A stretch of DNA of 64,000 bases, taken from positions 186,001-250,000 of the forward strand of contig JAIOPC010000002.1 of assembly GCA_021414085.1 (NCBI GenBank). Direction: 5' to 3'. Made by a program: the position numbers and the translations under genes. This DNA is from Actinomycetes bacterium. GTDB taxonomy: Bacteria > Actinomycetota > Acidimicrobiia > Acidimicrobiales > Ilumatobacteraceae. The notes under the pieces are model-generated. The model saw only the letters and a program-made list of their open reading frames with translations, did no database searches and was not told the origin of the DNA. Shown in pieces: positions 50,371 through 59,616 of the stretch. Numbering within the stretch: the first letter of the stretch is position 1; each line of letters opens with the position of its first letter.

Positions 50371-51612
50371 ATGAAGCGCTTGTGGTCCTTGGTTTCGCTG
50401 GCTGCGCTTTCCTTCGCGTGTTCGCCGGCGTCCAGTTCATCGACTTCCGACGATGCCACCACCAACGCGGCGAGCAGCGCACCGACCACCGCGCCAGAGA
50501 TCACGATCGTGCCCACCACCACCACGCTGCCGACGGTGCAGCCGGGCACATACGACACCGCAACCGATCTCGCCGACTTCTTCGCGCAGTTCGGTGGCGA
50601 GGAAGCGTTCGGCCAACCAGCGGCCGCGGCCGTGACTACTTACCTGGGTGCGGAAGATGCATTGCGCGCCGGCGACCCCGCCGCGGCCGATGAGTTGCTC
50701 GATGCGTTGTGGCGCAAGTATCCAGTCGGCGACCCGAAGTGGTTCAACACGCCGTACTCGCCGCGTGGAGCGCACCTCGGCTCGCCAACCGCGTACTACG
50801 GACTGCGCATGCTCACCGAGGTCACAGACCAACTACTTGCTGGCGATGCGGCAGAGCCCGAGCACATTCGGTTGACCGTCGTGCTGGTTGGGTGCAGCGA
50901 GGGAACGCAGGCCACCACGGAAGAAGAACTCGACGCGGGCACCGGTGATCGAGTGCAGCTCACGCTCGACGAGAGCCTCAATGCCAACGCGGATGAATGG
51001 TTCGATCAGGCCACGTGGACGTTTCGGCAATACGTCAGCGCGATCACCGGCGGACAGTTGACCGTCGATCTCGGAATCGAACGCCTTCCCGACTTGTGTG
51101 TTCCGGTGGCGACCACGCGCGACGGCGTCGTTTCGAGCGCGGGCATGACCGACGACGCGTCGGTGTGGGATGCAATGCCCGCCGAGGTAACCGCAGCCAC
51201 CGACATGTGGTGGGTGCTGTACCCATCGGTCGTTCCGGCTGCGCGCGCGTTGGCCGACACACAGTTCGTCACCGATGGAATGGGATTACATCCTTCAGGC
51301 GCGCCGGTGTTCACCAGCGACGACTTGTGGGTCGTGCGCAAGCCTGCGCAACTCGGTGAAGGCGAGTACACATCGGTAGAGCGGCGCACCTACTTCGCGC
51401 AGTGGATGCAGACCGAGTTCTTCCATCACCTGTTCCGTGCGTACCCCGAGTTCGAACTGGAAGTGGAAGGCAACGACTGGTTCGATCTCGACAATTGGCC
51501 CGACGATTTCGTTGGCGTCATGGAACCCGACTACTTCGCCGAGGCTCTACACAAACGCCTACTAACCGCCGACGTACCGCTGTCGGAGAAGTTGCAGGTA
51601 CCGAAGCAGTAG
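50371..51612 (+). CDS. Lipoprotein of unknown function
   Basis: The 413-residue protein has a lipoprotein signal (MKRLWSLVSLAALSFACSPA), a Ser/Thr-rich linker, then a globular region of about 350 residues. A C-terminal TEFFHHLFRAYPEFELEVEG contains a His pair. VVLVGCSEGTQATTEEELDA and ITGGQLTVDLGIERLPDLCV carry one Cys each. I recognise no family. It sits between the tRNA and the Tad locus and converges with the LysM-BTAD gene. Confidence 0.75.
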   Translation: MKRLWSLVSLAALSFACSPASSSSTSDDATTNAASSAPTTAPEITIVPTTTTLPTVQPGTYDTATDLADFFAQFGGEEAFGQPAAAAVTTYLGAEDALRAGDPAAADELLDALWRKYPVGDPKWFNTPYSPRGAHLGSPTAYYGLRMLTEVTDQLLAGDAAEPEHIRLTVVLVGCSEGTQATTEEELDAGTGDRVQLTLDESLNANADEWFDQATWTFRQYVSAITGGQLTVDLGIERLPDLCVPVATTRDGVVSSAGMTDDASVWDAMPAEVTAATDMWWVLYPSVVPAARALADTQFVTDGMGLHPSGAPVFTSDDLWVVRKPAQLGEGEYTSVERRTYFAQWMQTEFFHHLFRAYPEFELEVEGNDWFDLDNWPDDFVGVMEPDYFAEALHKRLLTADVPLSEKLQVPKQ

Positions 51613-51616
51613 CGGC

Positions 51617-54214
51617 TCAGCCGCCCGCTTGCGCGAAGTGCGGTGTCAGCAACTCGCGACGCAGCGCCACCAGTTTTGGCGACGGCTCGGCCGCGGCCCA
51701 TGGATCGGCGACCAACGCGCGCTCGTAACTTTCCCACTCGTGACGAACGCCGGCCAGGTCGCCGTTGCGGGCCTGCGAGCGCATACGCAGCGCGATCAAT
51801 TCCTCGTGACCGGGCAGGACGTGTAGACCTTTGCCAGTTGCCCAAAACACGCCGTCGACATCGCCGAGCGACAAGTAGTGATTCGCCAACTCAATCGCCG
51901 CGCCAGTCGCCAACAGCACGAGCGACGAAGTGATGCCCTCAGCGTCGGGCCACAGATATCCAGTACCAGCAAACGGCATTCCCGCGACCAACTCCAAGCC
52001 GGGTCGCAGAACGTCGATCGCATCGAGTGCCGGCAAACCGCGCGCGTGCTCGACTCGCGCGCCAAGCAGTTCGGCATCGGTGACGACGCCAGTGTGAAGC
52101 GGAAGATCCTCCGTCAACGTGCGCGCGACCCACTCCTCACCGTCAGGCGGAGCCACCGCTCGCGCCAGTGCCCGGCGCGCATCGCTGACGACGTTCGCGA
52201 AGGTTGCGTCGCGCACATCGAGATCCCACAACGCGGTGCGTGCGGCATTGCGCGTCGGTCGGCGGCGGTGCTGACTCAACCACACCACCAACTCCAGCGC
52301 CTTCGATCGTTCGAACTCAGCCGCAACGTTGTCGCGCGACGCCACATCAACCTGACCCAGAACACGCACCATGAGTGTCCAGTCGGCCTCAACGAAGCGC
52401 ATCGACGCACTCAACCGTCGCGGTTCGACTCGGTCGACGGCGACGGGCTCAACCGCTCCACCACCCAGCAGGTCATTGACGGCCGCAACATCAGCGGACT
52501 CGCAGCCGATCGGCGCCAGCCGTACGCCAATGGGTTCGACAATGTGGGAGTCGCCGTCGGCGCGTACCTGCCACCGAGTTCCCGGGGCGTCAACGGCGAC
52601 ATCGACCATCGCCGCCAGACCACGCCCTGGCGCGCTCAGTGTCGCCAGATGCGAGAGTTCGCTGGCTTCGTGAGGGCCGGCCGCGATCACGATCGCCGGT
52701 TCCCACGCCTCGCCGCCGACACCCGTCACGCGCAACGAGAACGTCGAACTCGCGCGGCTGGCAGTCATCGTGCTGCCCAACGCCACCGTCGCCGCGTCGA
52801 GCGCTGCGTCCAACGAATCGACCTGCTCGACACCGCCGTCCTCGAGCAGTGCATCGCCCACGCCCACGGTGAACATGCGCACTGTCTCCAGAAAAGGTGA
52901 AACTGCCAGCGTCGCGGCGGCGTGACGGAGGATCGCCGTCGAGTGCGGCGAGACGACGGAGAGCACGCCCACCGCCTCTAAGTCAACAAACAACTCGCCA
53001 CCATTTGCCACCCCGCCAAGGTGCACCATCGCCGGACAGGGCTGCGCGCATAAACGCGCACGGGCGGTCAAGTCTTCCAACGGCGTCTCCGCCGCGAGTC
53101 GCCAGGTGTTGGCATGCAGGTCGAGTTGCCATCTGGAATCGCTTGGTGTCGCCGAACCGCGGAGAAACAAGCACACCTCACCAAAGTCCCCGAGTAGCGC
53201 AGCGAGAATCACCGCACCCTGTGCTGCAAGATCAGCGGCCGCCGAGCGCAGCGCGACGTCGAGTCGAGCCAAACGCTCTGGTCCGGCCACCGCACGCAGC
53301 ACTTTCTCGGTTTGAGCCTGCAACATTGTGGGCGTTGCCAATCGGGTACCGACTACGGCAGCGCGCCACTGGCGGCGGCGGCGTGACTCGAGCATGCCGA
53401 CGGCGCCAGCCGAAAGCAGCAACGCGGTTCCGAGACCGGCGACATACGACGACAAAGCCGACGGCCCCTCGGTCGTCGACGTCGGCGCAGGTGTATCCGC
53501 TGGCAGCACCTCAACCTCGGCGGCGACTGCGACGACCTCAGGTGTGATCGGCGCAACGATCGCTGGCTCCGGAACCAGGGTGTCGTCGAGCACAATCGAC
53601 TCACCCGGCCACAGCATCGCGGGATCGCGGTGCCCAAGCAGCGGGTGGTTGATCGCCACCAACTCGTTCGTGTAATCCAACACCTCACGCGAGGTCGGCT
53701 CTCGCTGCAGTGACACAGCGAGTTGCTGATCAGCGATGTCCCAATAACAGTCACCGGCAACTACTTGATGAGTTGCGGCGGACGGCAACACGGTCGCGCG
53801 CCCCGCAGCGGCAACAAGCCGCGTGCCTGGCACCAGAGTGCCGAGCGCGGCGGTAGCAGTCACCGACGAGAACGCGATGAAGCGCATCAACTGGCGTATC
53901 CATCGATCTGGGCCGTGCGGCAACGGCCGGAGCGTCGCGGATGGACCAGCGAACCGGCACTTAATGATGTGCAGCAACTCAGCTAGCGCGGTCAGCACAA
54001 ACCAGGACCACAACACTGTGAAGAGGGCGGCCCCAATTGCGAGCACGAGGTCCGCGTCGACTGAATTGTGGCGCCACGCATCTCGGATCTGGCTCGCGCT
54101 TGGAAGCGGGAACCCCACCAACCTTCTCAACGCAACCGGAACACCGATCGTCAGTCCGAGTAGCAGCACCAATGCCATTGCACGCAACGCTCCGCGGCGC
54201 AGTCTCATCATCAC
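51617..54214 (-). CDS. LysM + BTAD membrane protein of the Tad locus
   Basis: The 865-residue protein has three membrane helices (about 12-30, 58-80, 112-130), then a LysM-like module (THQVVAGDCYWDIADQQLAV ... MLWPGESIVLDD). A Pro/Thr linker, a further membrane helix (about 260-280), a large unknown middle region and a C-terminal BTAD (SARP-like) alpha-helical domain follow (ERSKALELVVWLSQHRRRPT; PGLELVAGMPFAGTGYLWPD; GHEELIALRMRSQARNGDLA). No DNA-binding HTH resembling the SARP N-terminus is obvious. The start is GTG 54214. It may link the pilus to the wall and sense or organise it. Confidence 0.78.
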   Translation of the reverse strand: MMMRLRRGALRAMALVLLLGLTIGVPVALRRLVGFPLPSASQIRDAWRHNSVDADLVLAIGAALFTVLWSWFVLTALAELLHIIKCRFAGPSATLRPLPHGPDRWIRQLMRFIAFSSVTATAALGTLVPGTRLVAAAGRATVLPSAATHQVVAGDCYWDIADQQLAVSLQREPTSREVLDYTNELVAINHPLLGHRDPAMLWPGESIVLDDTLVPEPAIVAPITPEVVAVAAEVEVLPADTPAPTSTTEGPSALSSYVAGLGTALLLSAGAVGMLESRRRRQWRAAVVGTRLATPTMLQAQTEKVLRAVAGPERLARLDVALRSAAADLAAQGAVILAALLGDFGEVCLFLRGSATPSDSRWQLDLHANTWRLAAETPLEDLTARARLCAQPCPAMVHLGGVANGGELFVDLEAVGVLSVVSPHSTAILRHAAATLAVSPFLETVRMFTVGVGDALLEDGGVEQVDSLDAALDAATVALGSTMTASRASSTFSLRVTGVGGEAWEPAIVIAAGPHEASELSHLATLSAPGRGLAAMVDVAVDAPGTRWQVRADGDSHIVEPIGVRLAPIGCESADVAAVNDLLGGGAVEPVAVDRVEPRRLSASMRFVEADWTLMVRVLGQVDVASRDNVAAEFERSKALELVVWLSQHRRRPTRNAARTALWDLDVRDATFANVVSDARRALARAVAPPDGEEWVARTLTEDLPLHTGVVTDAELLGARVEHARGLPALDAIDVLRPGLELVAGMPFAGTGYLWPDAEGITSSLVLLATGAAIELANHYLSLGDVDGVFWATGKGLHVLPGHEELIALRMRSQARNGDLAGVRHEWESYERALVADPWAAAEPSPKLVALRRELLTPHFAQAGG

Positions 54215-54226
54215 GTCCTCACACTC

Positions 54227-54619
54227 CTAGTCGGAGTACGCAACGCGGGCCGTGCCCGTCGCGCGCACCGTCATCGTTTCTTGACCACCGAGAATCAGGA
54301 ACACCGTCGATCGATGCTCCGTCACCGTGACGGTGACGAAGTCGACACCGACCTCGACCTCGATATCGGTTACTGCAACACCCGCACGGCTCGCATAACC
54401 GATTGCCGCTTCACGCGCCGTCTCGCGATCGAACCCACTCACTGGCGTGGCGGTCGAAACAGCGGCGCGGGCCGCGGCCTCGGCGGTGTTCGACGCATGA
54501 CGCCTAGCCACCATGGCGCGCCCGCCGTCGACGATGAGTCCGGCACCGGCAAGTGCGATCACCAACAGCATCATCATGACGACGGAGATCGCACCCGAAT
54601 CCTTCCTGTCACGACTCAT
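54227..54619 (-). CDS. TadG/TadE-like pilus assembly protein
   Basis: ATG 54619 gives 130 residues. Short charged N-terminus, then SGAISVVMMMLLVIALAGAG leading to GLIVDGGRAMVARRHASNTA, the TadG-type helical start in which Asp/Gly/Arg follow the membrane segment. A small beta domain follows. It overlaps the preceding TadE-like gene by 4 bases. Confidence 0.75.
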   Translation of the reverse strand: MSRDRKDSGAISVVMMMLLVIALAGAGLIVDGGRAMVARRHASNTAEAAARAAVSTATPVSGFDRETAREAAIGYASRAGVAVTDIEVEVGVDFVTVTVTEHRSTVFLILGGQETMTVRATGTARVAYSD

Positions 54620-55053
54620 CGCTGGTACCTGTCGATCGGTTGCGTATCCGTCATCGCGACAGTTCGTGACCCTGGCGACCACACACCGGTGAGCGACTGG
54701 TTACGCACCGTGCAGCTGACGTCGACGGTCACCGAGCCGCCCTGCCACGAACCAGATGGCGAAGGGTCCCACGACATCACAACTGTCGGTCCGCCCACGC
54801 ACCGCGTCTGGAGTCCGTACACATCAACCGCCGCCAGCGCTGCTGCTTGTGCGGCGTTCGGATCAGGAGCCATCGACGCCGAACGCGCCGCGCTTTGCGC
54901 AGCGTTGGCAACTTGCACCCCCGCCGCATGAAGGCGTCCTACGAAACCCAGAAACGCCACGACCGCCAGACAGAAGACGAGTAAGTACATCATCTCCACC
55001 GGCGTAGCGATACCGGCGTCGTTTCCGCGGCGATGAGCGGCGAGCGGCATCAC
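54616..55053 (-). CDS. TadE-like pseudopilin
   Basis: The 145-residue protein has a short N-terminus, one helix (PVEMMYLLVFCLAVVAFLGF) followed by AAGVQVANAAQSAARSASMA, and a C-terminal beta domain with two Cys (QTRCVGG ... VDVSCTVR). Matches TadE-like pseudopilins. Overlaps neighbours on both sides (ATGA at 54616-54619 and 55050-55053). Confidence 0.75.
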   Translation of the reverse strand: MMPLAAHRRGNDAGIATPVEMMYLLVFCLAVVAFLGFVGRLHAAGVQVANAAQSAARSASMAPDPNAAQAAALAAVDVYGLQTRCVGGPTVVMSWDPSPSGSWQGGSVTVDVSCTVRNQSLTGVWSPGSRTVAMTDTQPIDRYQR

Positions 55054-55388
55054 TGTTCCTTCGGTGCCGATTCGCTCACGCGCACCGTGAACCCGAGCGC
55101 TCCGGCCAGGACGCCAGGGGTACTCCCAGAAACAGTGACGGTGACGATTAGGCCATCAGTGCATGACACGTTCACGTCGCGCGCCCAAGACCCAGCGGAT
55201 TCGCGCACCGACATTTGCGCGGCCTCGATGCCGTCGGCGCACGTGCCATCGAAGGCCGCCGCCACACGCGCACCTTCTGCTGCCGCTTCGTTGTAGACGT
55301 TGCGGCCGTGCCAATACGTGGCGGTGTCGAACACCAGCAACAACGCGAACAAAACGGCGATCATGCCGAACAACATCTGGATCGACAC
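55050..55388 (-). CDS. TadE-like pseudopilin
   Basis: The open frame is far longer (to 56072), but most of it runs antiparallel or out of frame inside the tadC and pilin genes. GTG 55388 (reading SIQMLFGMIAVLFALLLVFD) gives 112 residues. A hydrophobic helix is followed by TATYWHGRNVYNEAAAEGAR, then a small Cys-containing beta domain. The start could lie a little further upstream with an unusual codon. Confidence 0.7.
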   Translation of the reverse strand: MSIQMLFGMIAVLFALLLVFDTATYWHGRNVYNEAAAEGARVAAAFDGTCADGIEAAQMSVRESAGSWARDVNVSCTDGLIVTVTVSGSTPGVLAGALGFTVRVSESAPKEQ

Positions 55389-55411
55389 ATCAACGGCGCC
55401 GACGTCGTGCG

Positions 55412-55645
55412 CTACGGGCCTACCGGGTCGGGCACGTTGTCCTTTGCCTGATTGAACTTGGCCGTGAAGAAGGTCGTCGCGGCGATGGCCACCACAATTC
55501 CAACCGCCAACCAGATCATCTTGGTGACCGCTTCGTCGACGCCGTCTTCCTCGTCGCGCGAGCGCCACGCCTGCTGCATGCGCCAACGCAGGTCGCCGCA
55601 CATCACCTGCCACCGCACTGCCAGTGGAAGTAGTTGCTGATTCAT
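55412..55645 (-). CDS. Flp-like pilin candidate
   Basis: The 77-residue protein has an acidic run (RSRDEEDGVDEAVTKM) directly before a single hydrophobic helix (IWLAVGIVVAIAATTFFTAK) and a short C-terminus. The acidic-to-helix boundary resembles the prepilin processing region of Flp pilins, though the exact G/E cleavage motif is not clear. Lies between tadC and the TadE-like gene. Major or minor pilin is a reasonable inference. Confidence 0.6.
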   Translation of the reverse strand: MNQQLLPLAVRWQVMCGDLRWRMQQAWRSRDEEDGVDEAVTKMIWLAVGIVVAIAATTFFTAKFNQAKDNVPDPVGP

Positions 55646-55692
55646 TGCTGCCCGTCCTTTTCTGCTTGTTGATGAGGTTGCACTTCTCCGAC

Positions 55693-56562
55693 CTAGCCAC
55701 CAAACGCCTCGCTGATGCGCTGCGCCAACGGATAGGCCAAGAACACGATGGTGGTGACAACGAACCCCACCGTCGGCCCGGAGAGATTCGCGTTTGCTTT
55801 GTCGGCTGCGCGCTCGAGATCATCGAGCGCTTTGGCGCGCATCGCTTCCGACAGCGTCGCCACGGTTTCGCCGATCGACACGCCCTGTACACCTTGGCGT
55901 TCGATGCTGGCGGCCAGCTCGCTGATTTCGCGGACGTCGTAGTCGCGGCCGAACTCGTCGAGTGCCTCCCATACGGCGACACCTCGTTGGGGTGCCGCTG
56001 AAATGTGCTGACGCAATGTGTCGAAGGACTCACTTGCCCCGACTGCGAGAGCAAACGAGATTGCCTCTTCAACGCTTTGATCTGTGGTCAGCCCAACGGC
56101 CACGAGTTGCACGAAGTCGTTCGATGCTCGACGTATCTCGCGGCGCTGGCGGTCGATCTTGCTGGCGACATCGTTCAGCGAAACCCAACCGGCCAGCAAT
56201 GCACACGACACTGCGAAGATCGGCCAAACAGGCGACAACGCAAGCGCGCCAAGCGACATCAGTGCCGCCACTCCGGCAAGTACGGCGAACAACATCACGC
56301 CGGCCGCGACTATCACCTTTGTCACGACTGCGGCCGGTGTGAGTTGCACGATCGGCAATCCACTCCCGAAGCGCTTTGCAACCCATCGTCCGAGCCCGCC
56401 TGCCGCCACGGAGTCGGTCCACGCAGTTCTTCCGTCGGTGCCTTGCATGCGCCCACGAGCGATAGCCAACGATCGCGGTGCGCGGCGAAACGAGAACACA
56501 ACACACCAGCAGCCAGCTGCCGTGATCACGCCAACGAGTGCTCCGACCTGAAGGGGATTCAT
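55693..56562 (-). CDS. tadC: Tad pilus inner-membrane protein TadC
   Basis: ATG 56562 overlaps the tadB stop (ATGA), giving 289 residues. T2SSF-family fold: FVQLVAVGLTTDQSVEEAIS, ISELAASIERQGVQGVSIGE and the C-terminal helix FVVTTIVFLAYPLAQRISEA. Forms the pilus-assembly platform with TadB. Confidence 0.88.
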   Translation of the reverse strand: MNPLQVGALVGVITAAGCWCVVFSFRRAPRSLAIARGRMQGTDGRTAWTDSVAAGGLGRWVAKRFGSGLPIVQLTPAAVVTKVIVAAGVMLFAVLAGVAALMSLGALALSPVWPIFAVSCALLAGWVSLNDVASKIDRQRREIRRASNDFVQLVAVGLTTDQSVEEAISFALAVGASESFDTLRQHISAAPQRGVAVWEALDEFGRDYDVREISELAASIERQGVQGVSIGETVATLSEAMRAKALDDLERAADKANANLSGPTVGFVVTTIVFLAYPLAQRISEAFGG

Positions 56563-57443
56563 TGCGTTGCCACCCGCTCGGCCGCCAGTCGATAGCGAGT
56601 CGGCGACTCGTAACGACACAGCGATCGCAGCCACAGCACACAGCCCAGCCACAGGCTGAGTGGCAACAAGAGCACGACTTGGCCAACCGCAGTGTTGTAA
56701 GGATCGAGCAGCCCACCCGCGGCGAAGCGCAGGTAAGTAACCAACAGCCCGCCAATCACCACCAGGCGTTTCATGCTCGACTGATACACGGCGCGAGTTC
56801 TGTCGATGCGCTCACGCGCTGTGACCTCGTATCGGGCTGCGGCCGCGAGGGAGTTCACTGTGCCGTACAGCCGACCGGCGCCAGTCGAACCACCAATCAC
56901 CAAGCAGATCGCAGCAATCGCTGCGTCGGCGGTGGGATGTGCAAGCTCCTCCGCCAGATCCGCCAGGGCATTCTCGGTCCGGTAACCCTGTCGACGACGC
57001 TGCGTGAAGTGCTGTAGCGCTCCGGTGATTGCCGCCGGCGGGCGAAGTGCCACTTGCTCGAGCGCCTCTTCAGCACCGACAGCGGATCCGCGCAGCGTGT
57101 CGCGTAAGTCTTCCAACCACTTTGCGATTCCCTCGATACGCCGACGTTCGTCGTCGGCTCGCTGATCGTGAAGCAGGCGCTTCCAGGAGAAGACCATCGC
57201 CGCGACCAACAACGAGAGCATGAGCCAACGAGTCGCAAGCAGCACAAGGAAGCCGGTTGCTGTGGCGAGAAGTACGCGATTGCCGTTGATGCTGAATGCG
57301 CTCGACGCGACTCTGTTTGTGGCTGCGAGTGAAATTGAGCGTGGCGTCTCGGTAGCTGCACGGCCCACCGCAAAGGTTGCGGCGCCGAGCAGCAAGCACA
57401 CCGCCAGCGCAATCGCTGTTGGAGGCACGACTGTGGCGAGCAC
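56559..57443 (-). CDS. tadB: Tad pilus inner-membrane protein TadB
   Basis: The 294-residue T2SSF-family protein has N-terminal hydrophobic segments, the cytosolic motif WLEDLRDTLRGSAVGAEEAL and C-terminal helices (LVVIGGLLVTYLRFAAGGLL; VVLLLPLSLWLGCVLW). GTG start 3 bases after the tadA fragment stop. Confidence 0.88.
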   Translation of the reverse strand: MLATVVPPTAIALAVCLLLGAATFAVGRAATETPRSISLAATNRVASSAFSINGNRVLLATATGFLVLLATRWLMLSLLVAAMVFSWKRLLHDQRADDERRRIEGIAKWLEDLRDTLRGSAVGAEEALEQVALRPPAAITGALQHFTQRRRQGYRTENALADLAEELAHPTADAAIAAICLVIGGSTGAGRLYGTVNSLAAAARYEVTARERIDRTRAVYQSSMKRLVVIGGLLVTYLRFAAGGLLDPYNTAVGQVVLLLPLSLWLGCVLWLRSLCRYESPTRYRLAAERVATQ

Positions 57444-57446
57444 AGC

Positions 57447-58154
57447 TCAGACTCCAACCAACGCGCAATCGAGACCCGCGCGAAGGGGTCGGTGAGTATC
57501 GCCTGCGCCGTGCCACCAGTCGGTAGTGAAGCCAACGTCGGCTGCGAGCAGGCGCTCAAGCATCGCCCTCTGTGGTTCGCTTGCTGGACGCGCCCGACCA
57601 TCGACACTGTCGGGTCGGCTGGAGAAGAGTCGATGCATGATGAATCGTGCGCCGTCTTCCTCCACCGACGGCGCAACAATCTCCGTCACGTAACGCCCCG
57701 TGCGGTTGTTGCCGGTGACGTGCACCACAAGATCGACGCTGCGATACACCTGCCAGCGCGCCATACGCAGCTCGATCTGATGGTGGTACGCGATGAGTTC
57801 GGCCAATCGCTCGATTCCATCCTTCGCCGAGCCGCCGTGCACCGTCGCCATCGCGCCTTGCCCGATCGACATCGCCTGCACCAGCGCGCCGCCTTCAGCG
57901 CCGCGGACCTCGCCGACGACGATCCAATCGGCACGCGTGCGCAAGGCCGGGACCATCATGTCGTGACAGGAGATGCCAACCCCGTCGGACGTGCTCGGCA
58001 CGCGCGCTTGGTAGGCGTGCACGAACCGATGGCGACCCATGCTCGCCAAGTTCAATTCGAAATCCGTCTCGACCGTGACGATGACATCATCGATGTCGAC
58101 TTCGGCGACCAACGAACGTAGAAGCGTCGTCTTCCCGACATTGTATTTAGACAC
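57447..58154 (-). pseudogene. tadA: Truncated Tad pilus ATPase TadA/CpaF, cut at Walker A by an integrated element
   Basis: Only the C-terminal half of the ATPase is present. It begins within the P-loop: host sequence resumes at NVGKTTLLRSL, so the first Gly of GxxxxGKT is lost. Walker B (ADWIVVGEVRGAEGGALVQA), the His box (GAMATVHGGSAKDGIERLAE) and the C-terminal domain follow. Full-length relatives have a further N-terminal domain of roughly 150-200 residues. The few codons before NVGKTT (GTG 58154) come from the element. ATP hydrolysis and hence pilus assembly should be lost unless the element excises. Confidence 0.85.
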
Positions 58155-58165
58155 CCGCTCAGACT
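58137..58165. mobile_element. Attachment junction (attL or attR) of the integrative element in tadA
   Basis: tadA reading-frame homology ends at about 58140. A unique 35-60 base segment separates it from the integrase RBS. The exact core cannot be read because the other junction lies outside the window. Confidence 0.65.
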
Positions 58166-58200
58166 AGAATCCCTTATGAATCAGCCCGAAAGGCCACAAC

Positions 58201-59616
58201 TTGTCGTTCCTCGAACTTCCCAGGCGGGCTGCCATCTATTGCCGCATCTCCCAGGATCGCTCCGACGAACGGCTTGGCGTTGAACGGCAGGAAACCGAAT
58301 GCCGCGCTCTTGCGGACCGCAACGGTTGGGAAGTTATCCGAACGTTTGTCGATGACAACATCTCGGCGTACTCAGGGAAGACCCGACCACAGTTCGAGTT
58401 GATGTTGGCTGACATCGCGGCTGACGAGATCGATCTGGTTGTTGCGTGGCACCCCGACAGGCTCTACCGAGGATTCACTGAATTCCTTCGACTGTCGAAG
58501 CTGATGAAGCTGCATGGGGCCACCGTGCACACGGTGATGGCTGGCGAGGTTGATCTCAGCACGGCGGCGGGCCAGATGATGGCGGAGATCATGACATCGT
58601 TCGCCCAATACGAGTCAAAGCAAAAGGCCGACAGAATCCGTTCCAAACACGCGCAGTCGGCGCGCGCAGGGCTGGCACACGGTGGGCCGAGGCCATTTGG
58701 CTATGAGCGAGTCCAGGGGAAGCCCGGCACGCTCGCCATCGTTGAGAGTGAGGCGGAGGTCATCCGTGAGGCCGCCAACCGCGTCCTAGCAGGCGAATCC
58801 GTCAGGGCGATCTCGATTGACTTCACGAATCGCGGTATCGCGACTGTTCGAGGCGGTCGGTGGCAGTTGAAGGCTCTATCCGACATCCTCGCGTCGCCGA
58901 GAATCGCGGGCCTAAGACCTGCCGGTGGCGAAGGCATCGCCGCCGCGACGTGGGACCCGATTCTTGACCGGCAGACGTGGGAACGGGTACACGCGATGGT
59001 TACGCACGGAACCGTTGGACGCAGACCGCGAACCAACGTGCTCAGCGGCTTCCTGTGGTGTGGGAGATGCGGCCAGCGGATGTTCGGAGTAGCAAAGACT
59101 TACCGCGGCAAGCGCAGACGCCAGTACGAGTGCCGTCGTGATGGCCAGGGCCTAGGCGCGTGTGCCGCGCTAAGCGTTGAGGCTGGACCACTTGAGTCAT
59201 ACGTCAGCGGATTGGTCTTCGGTGCCGCCGATGGCGCTGACCTCGGGCACCTTCGACGTTCTCGACGGGTTGGCGATCAAGCCGCGTTGGCATCAAGGCT
59301 GGAGGAGGACGAACAGCTACTCAGTGACCTGGCGAAAGACTTCGGTAACCGAGTAATCAGTCGCCCTGAATGGTTCGCTGCGCGGGTGCCTGTTGAAGAA
59401 CGCATCGATGAGAGTCGCCGCGGCCTGGCTCGACTCGCACCAAATGATCTCATCCCCGCGGACCTTGCTGACGTAGCGGGTCGTTGGGAAGCCCTGACTT
59501 TCGACCAGCGCCGCGCTGTGATTGCGCTGTTCATCGGCAAAATCTTCATCGATCCGGCCACGCACAAGGGGGGTCGCTTCTCTCCGGTGAGAGTACGCGT
59601 GGAATGGGCAGCGTGA
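58201..59616 (+). CDS. int: Large serine recombinase (phage-type integrase)
   Basis: The 471-residue integrase has a resolvase domain with catalytic Ser17 (AIYCRISQD) and RQETECRALADRNGWEVIRT. The downstream recombinase domain is present (GPRPFGYERVQGKPGTLAIV; SIDFTNRGIATVRGGRWQLK), with a zinc ribbon (SGFLWCGRCGQRMFG ... QYECRRDGQGLGACA) and a coiled C-terminus. TTG 58201 is the start: GAAAGG lies 7 bases upstream and no other start exists in frame. Orientation out from the junction is typical of integrases beside attP. Confidence 0.93.
   Translation: MSFLELPRRAAIYCRISQDRSDERLGVERQETECRALADRNGWEVIRTFVDDNISAYSGKTRPQFELMLADIAADEIDLVVAWHPDRLYRGFTEFLRLSKLMKLHGATVHTVMAGEVDLSTAAGQMMAEIMTSFAQYESKQKADRIRSKHAQSARAGLAHGGPRPFGYERVQGKPGTLAIVESEAEVIREAANRVLAGESVRAISIDFTNRGIATVRGGRWQLKALSDILASPRIAGLRPAGGEGIAAATWDPILDRQTWERVHAMVTHGTVGRRPRTNVLSGFLWCGRCGQRMFGVAKTYRGKRRRQYECRRDGQGLGACAALSVEAGPLESYVSGLVFGAADGADLGHLRRSRRVGDQAALASRLEEDEQLLSDLAKDFGNRVISRPEWFAARVPVEERIDESRRGLARLAPNDLIPADLADVAGRWEALTFDQRRAVIALFIGKIFIDPATHKGGRFSPVRVRVEWAA

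Noticed and set aside
55389-56072. Upstream extension of the TadE-like frame
   Set aside because: Runs through the pilin gene and tadC in another frame, without family sequence.
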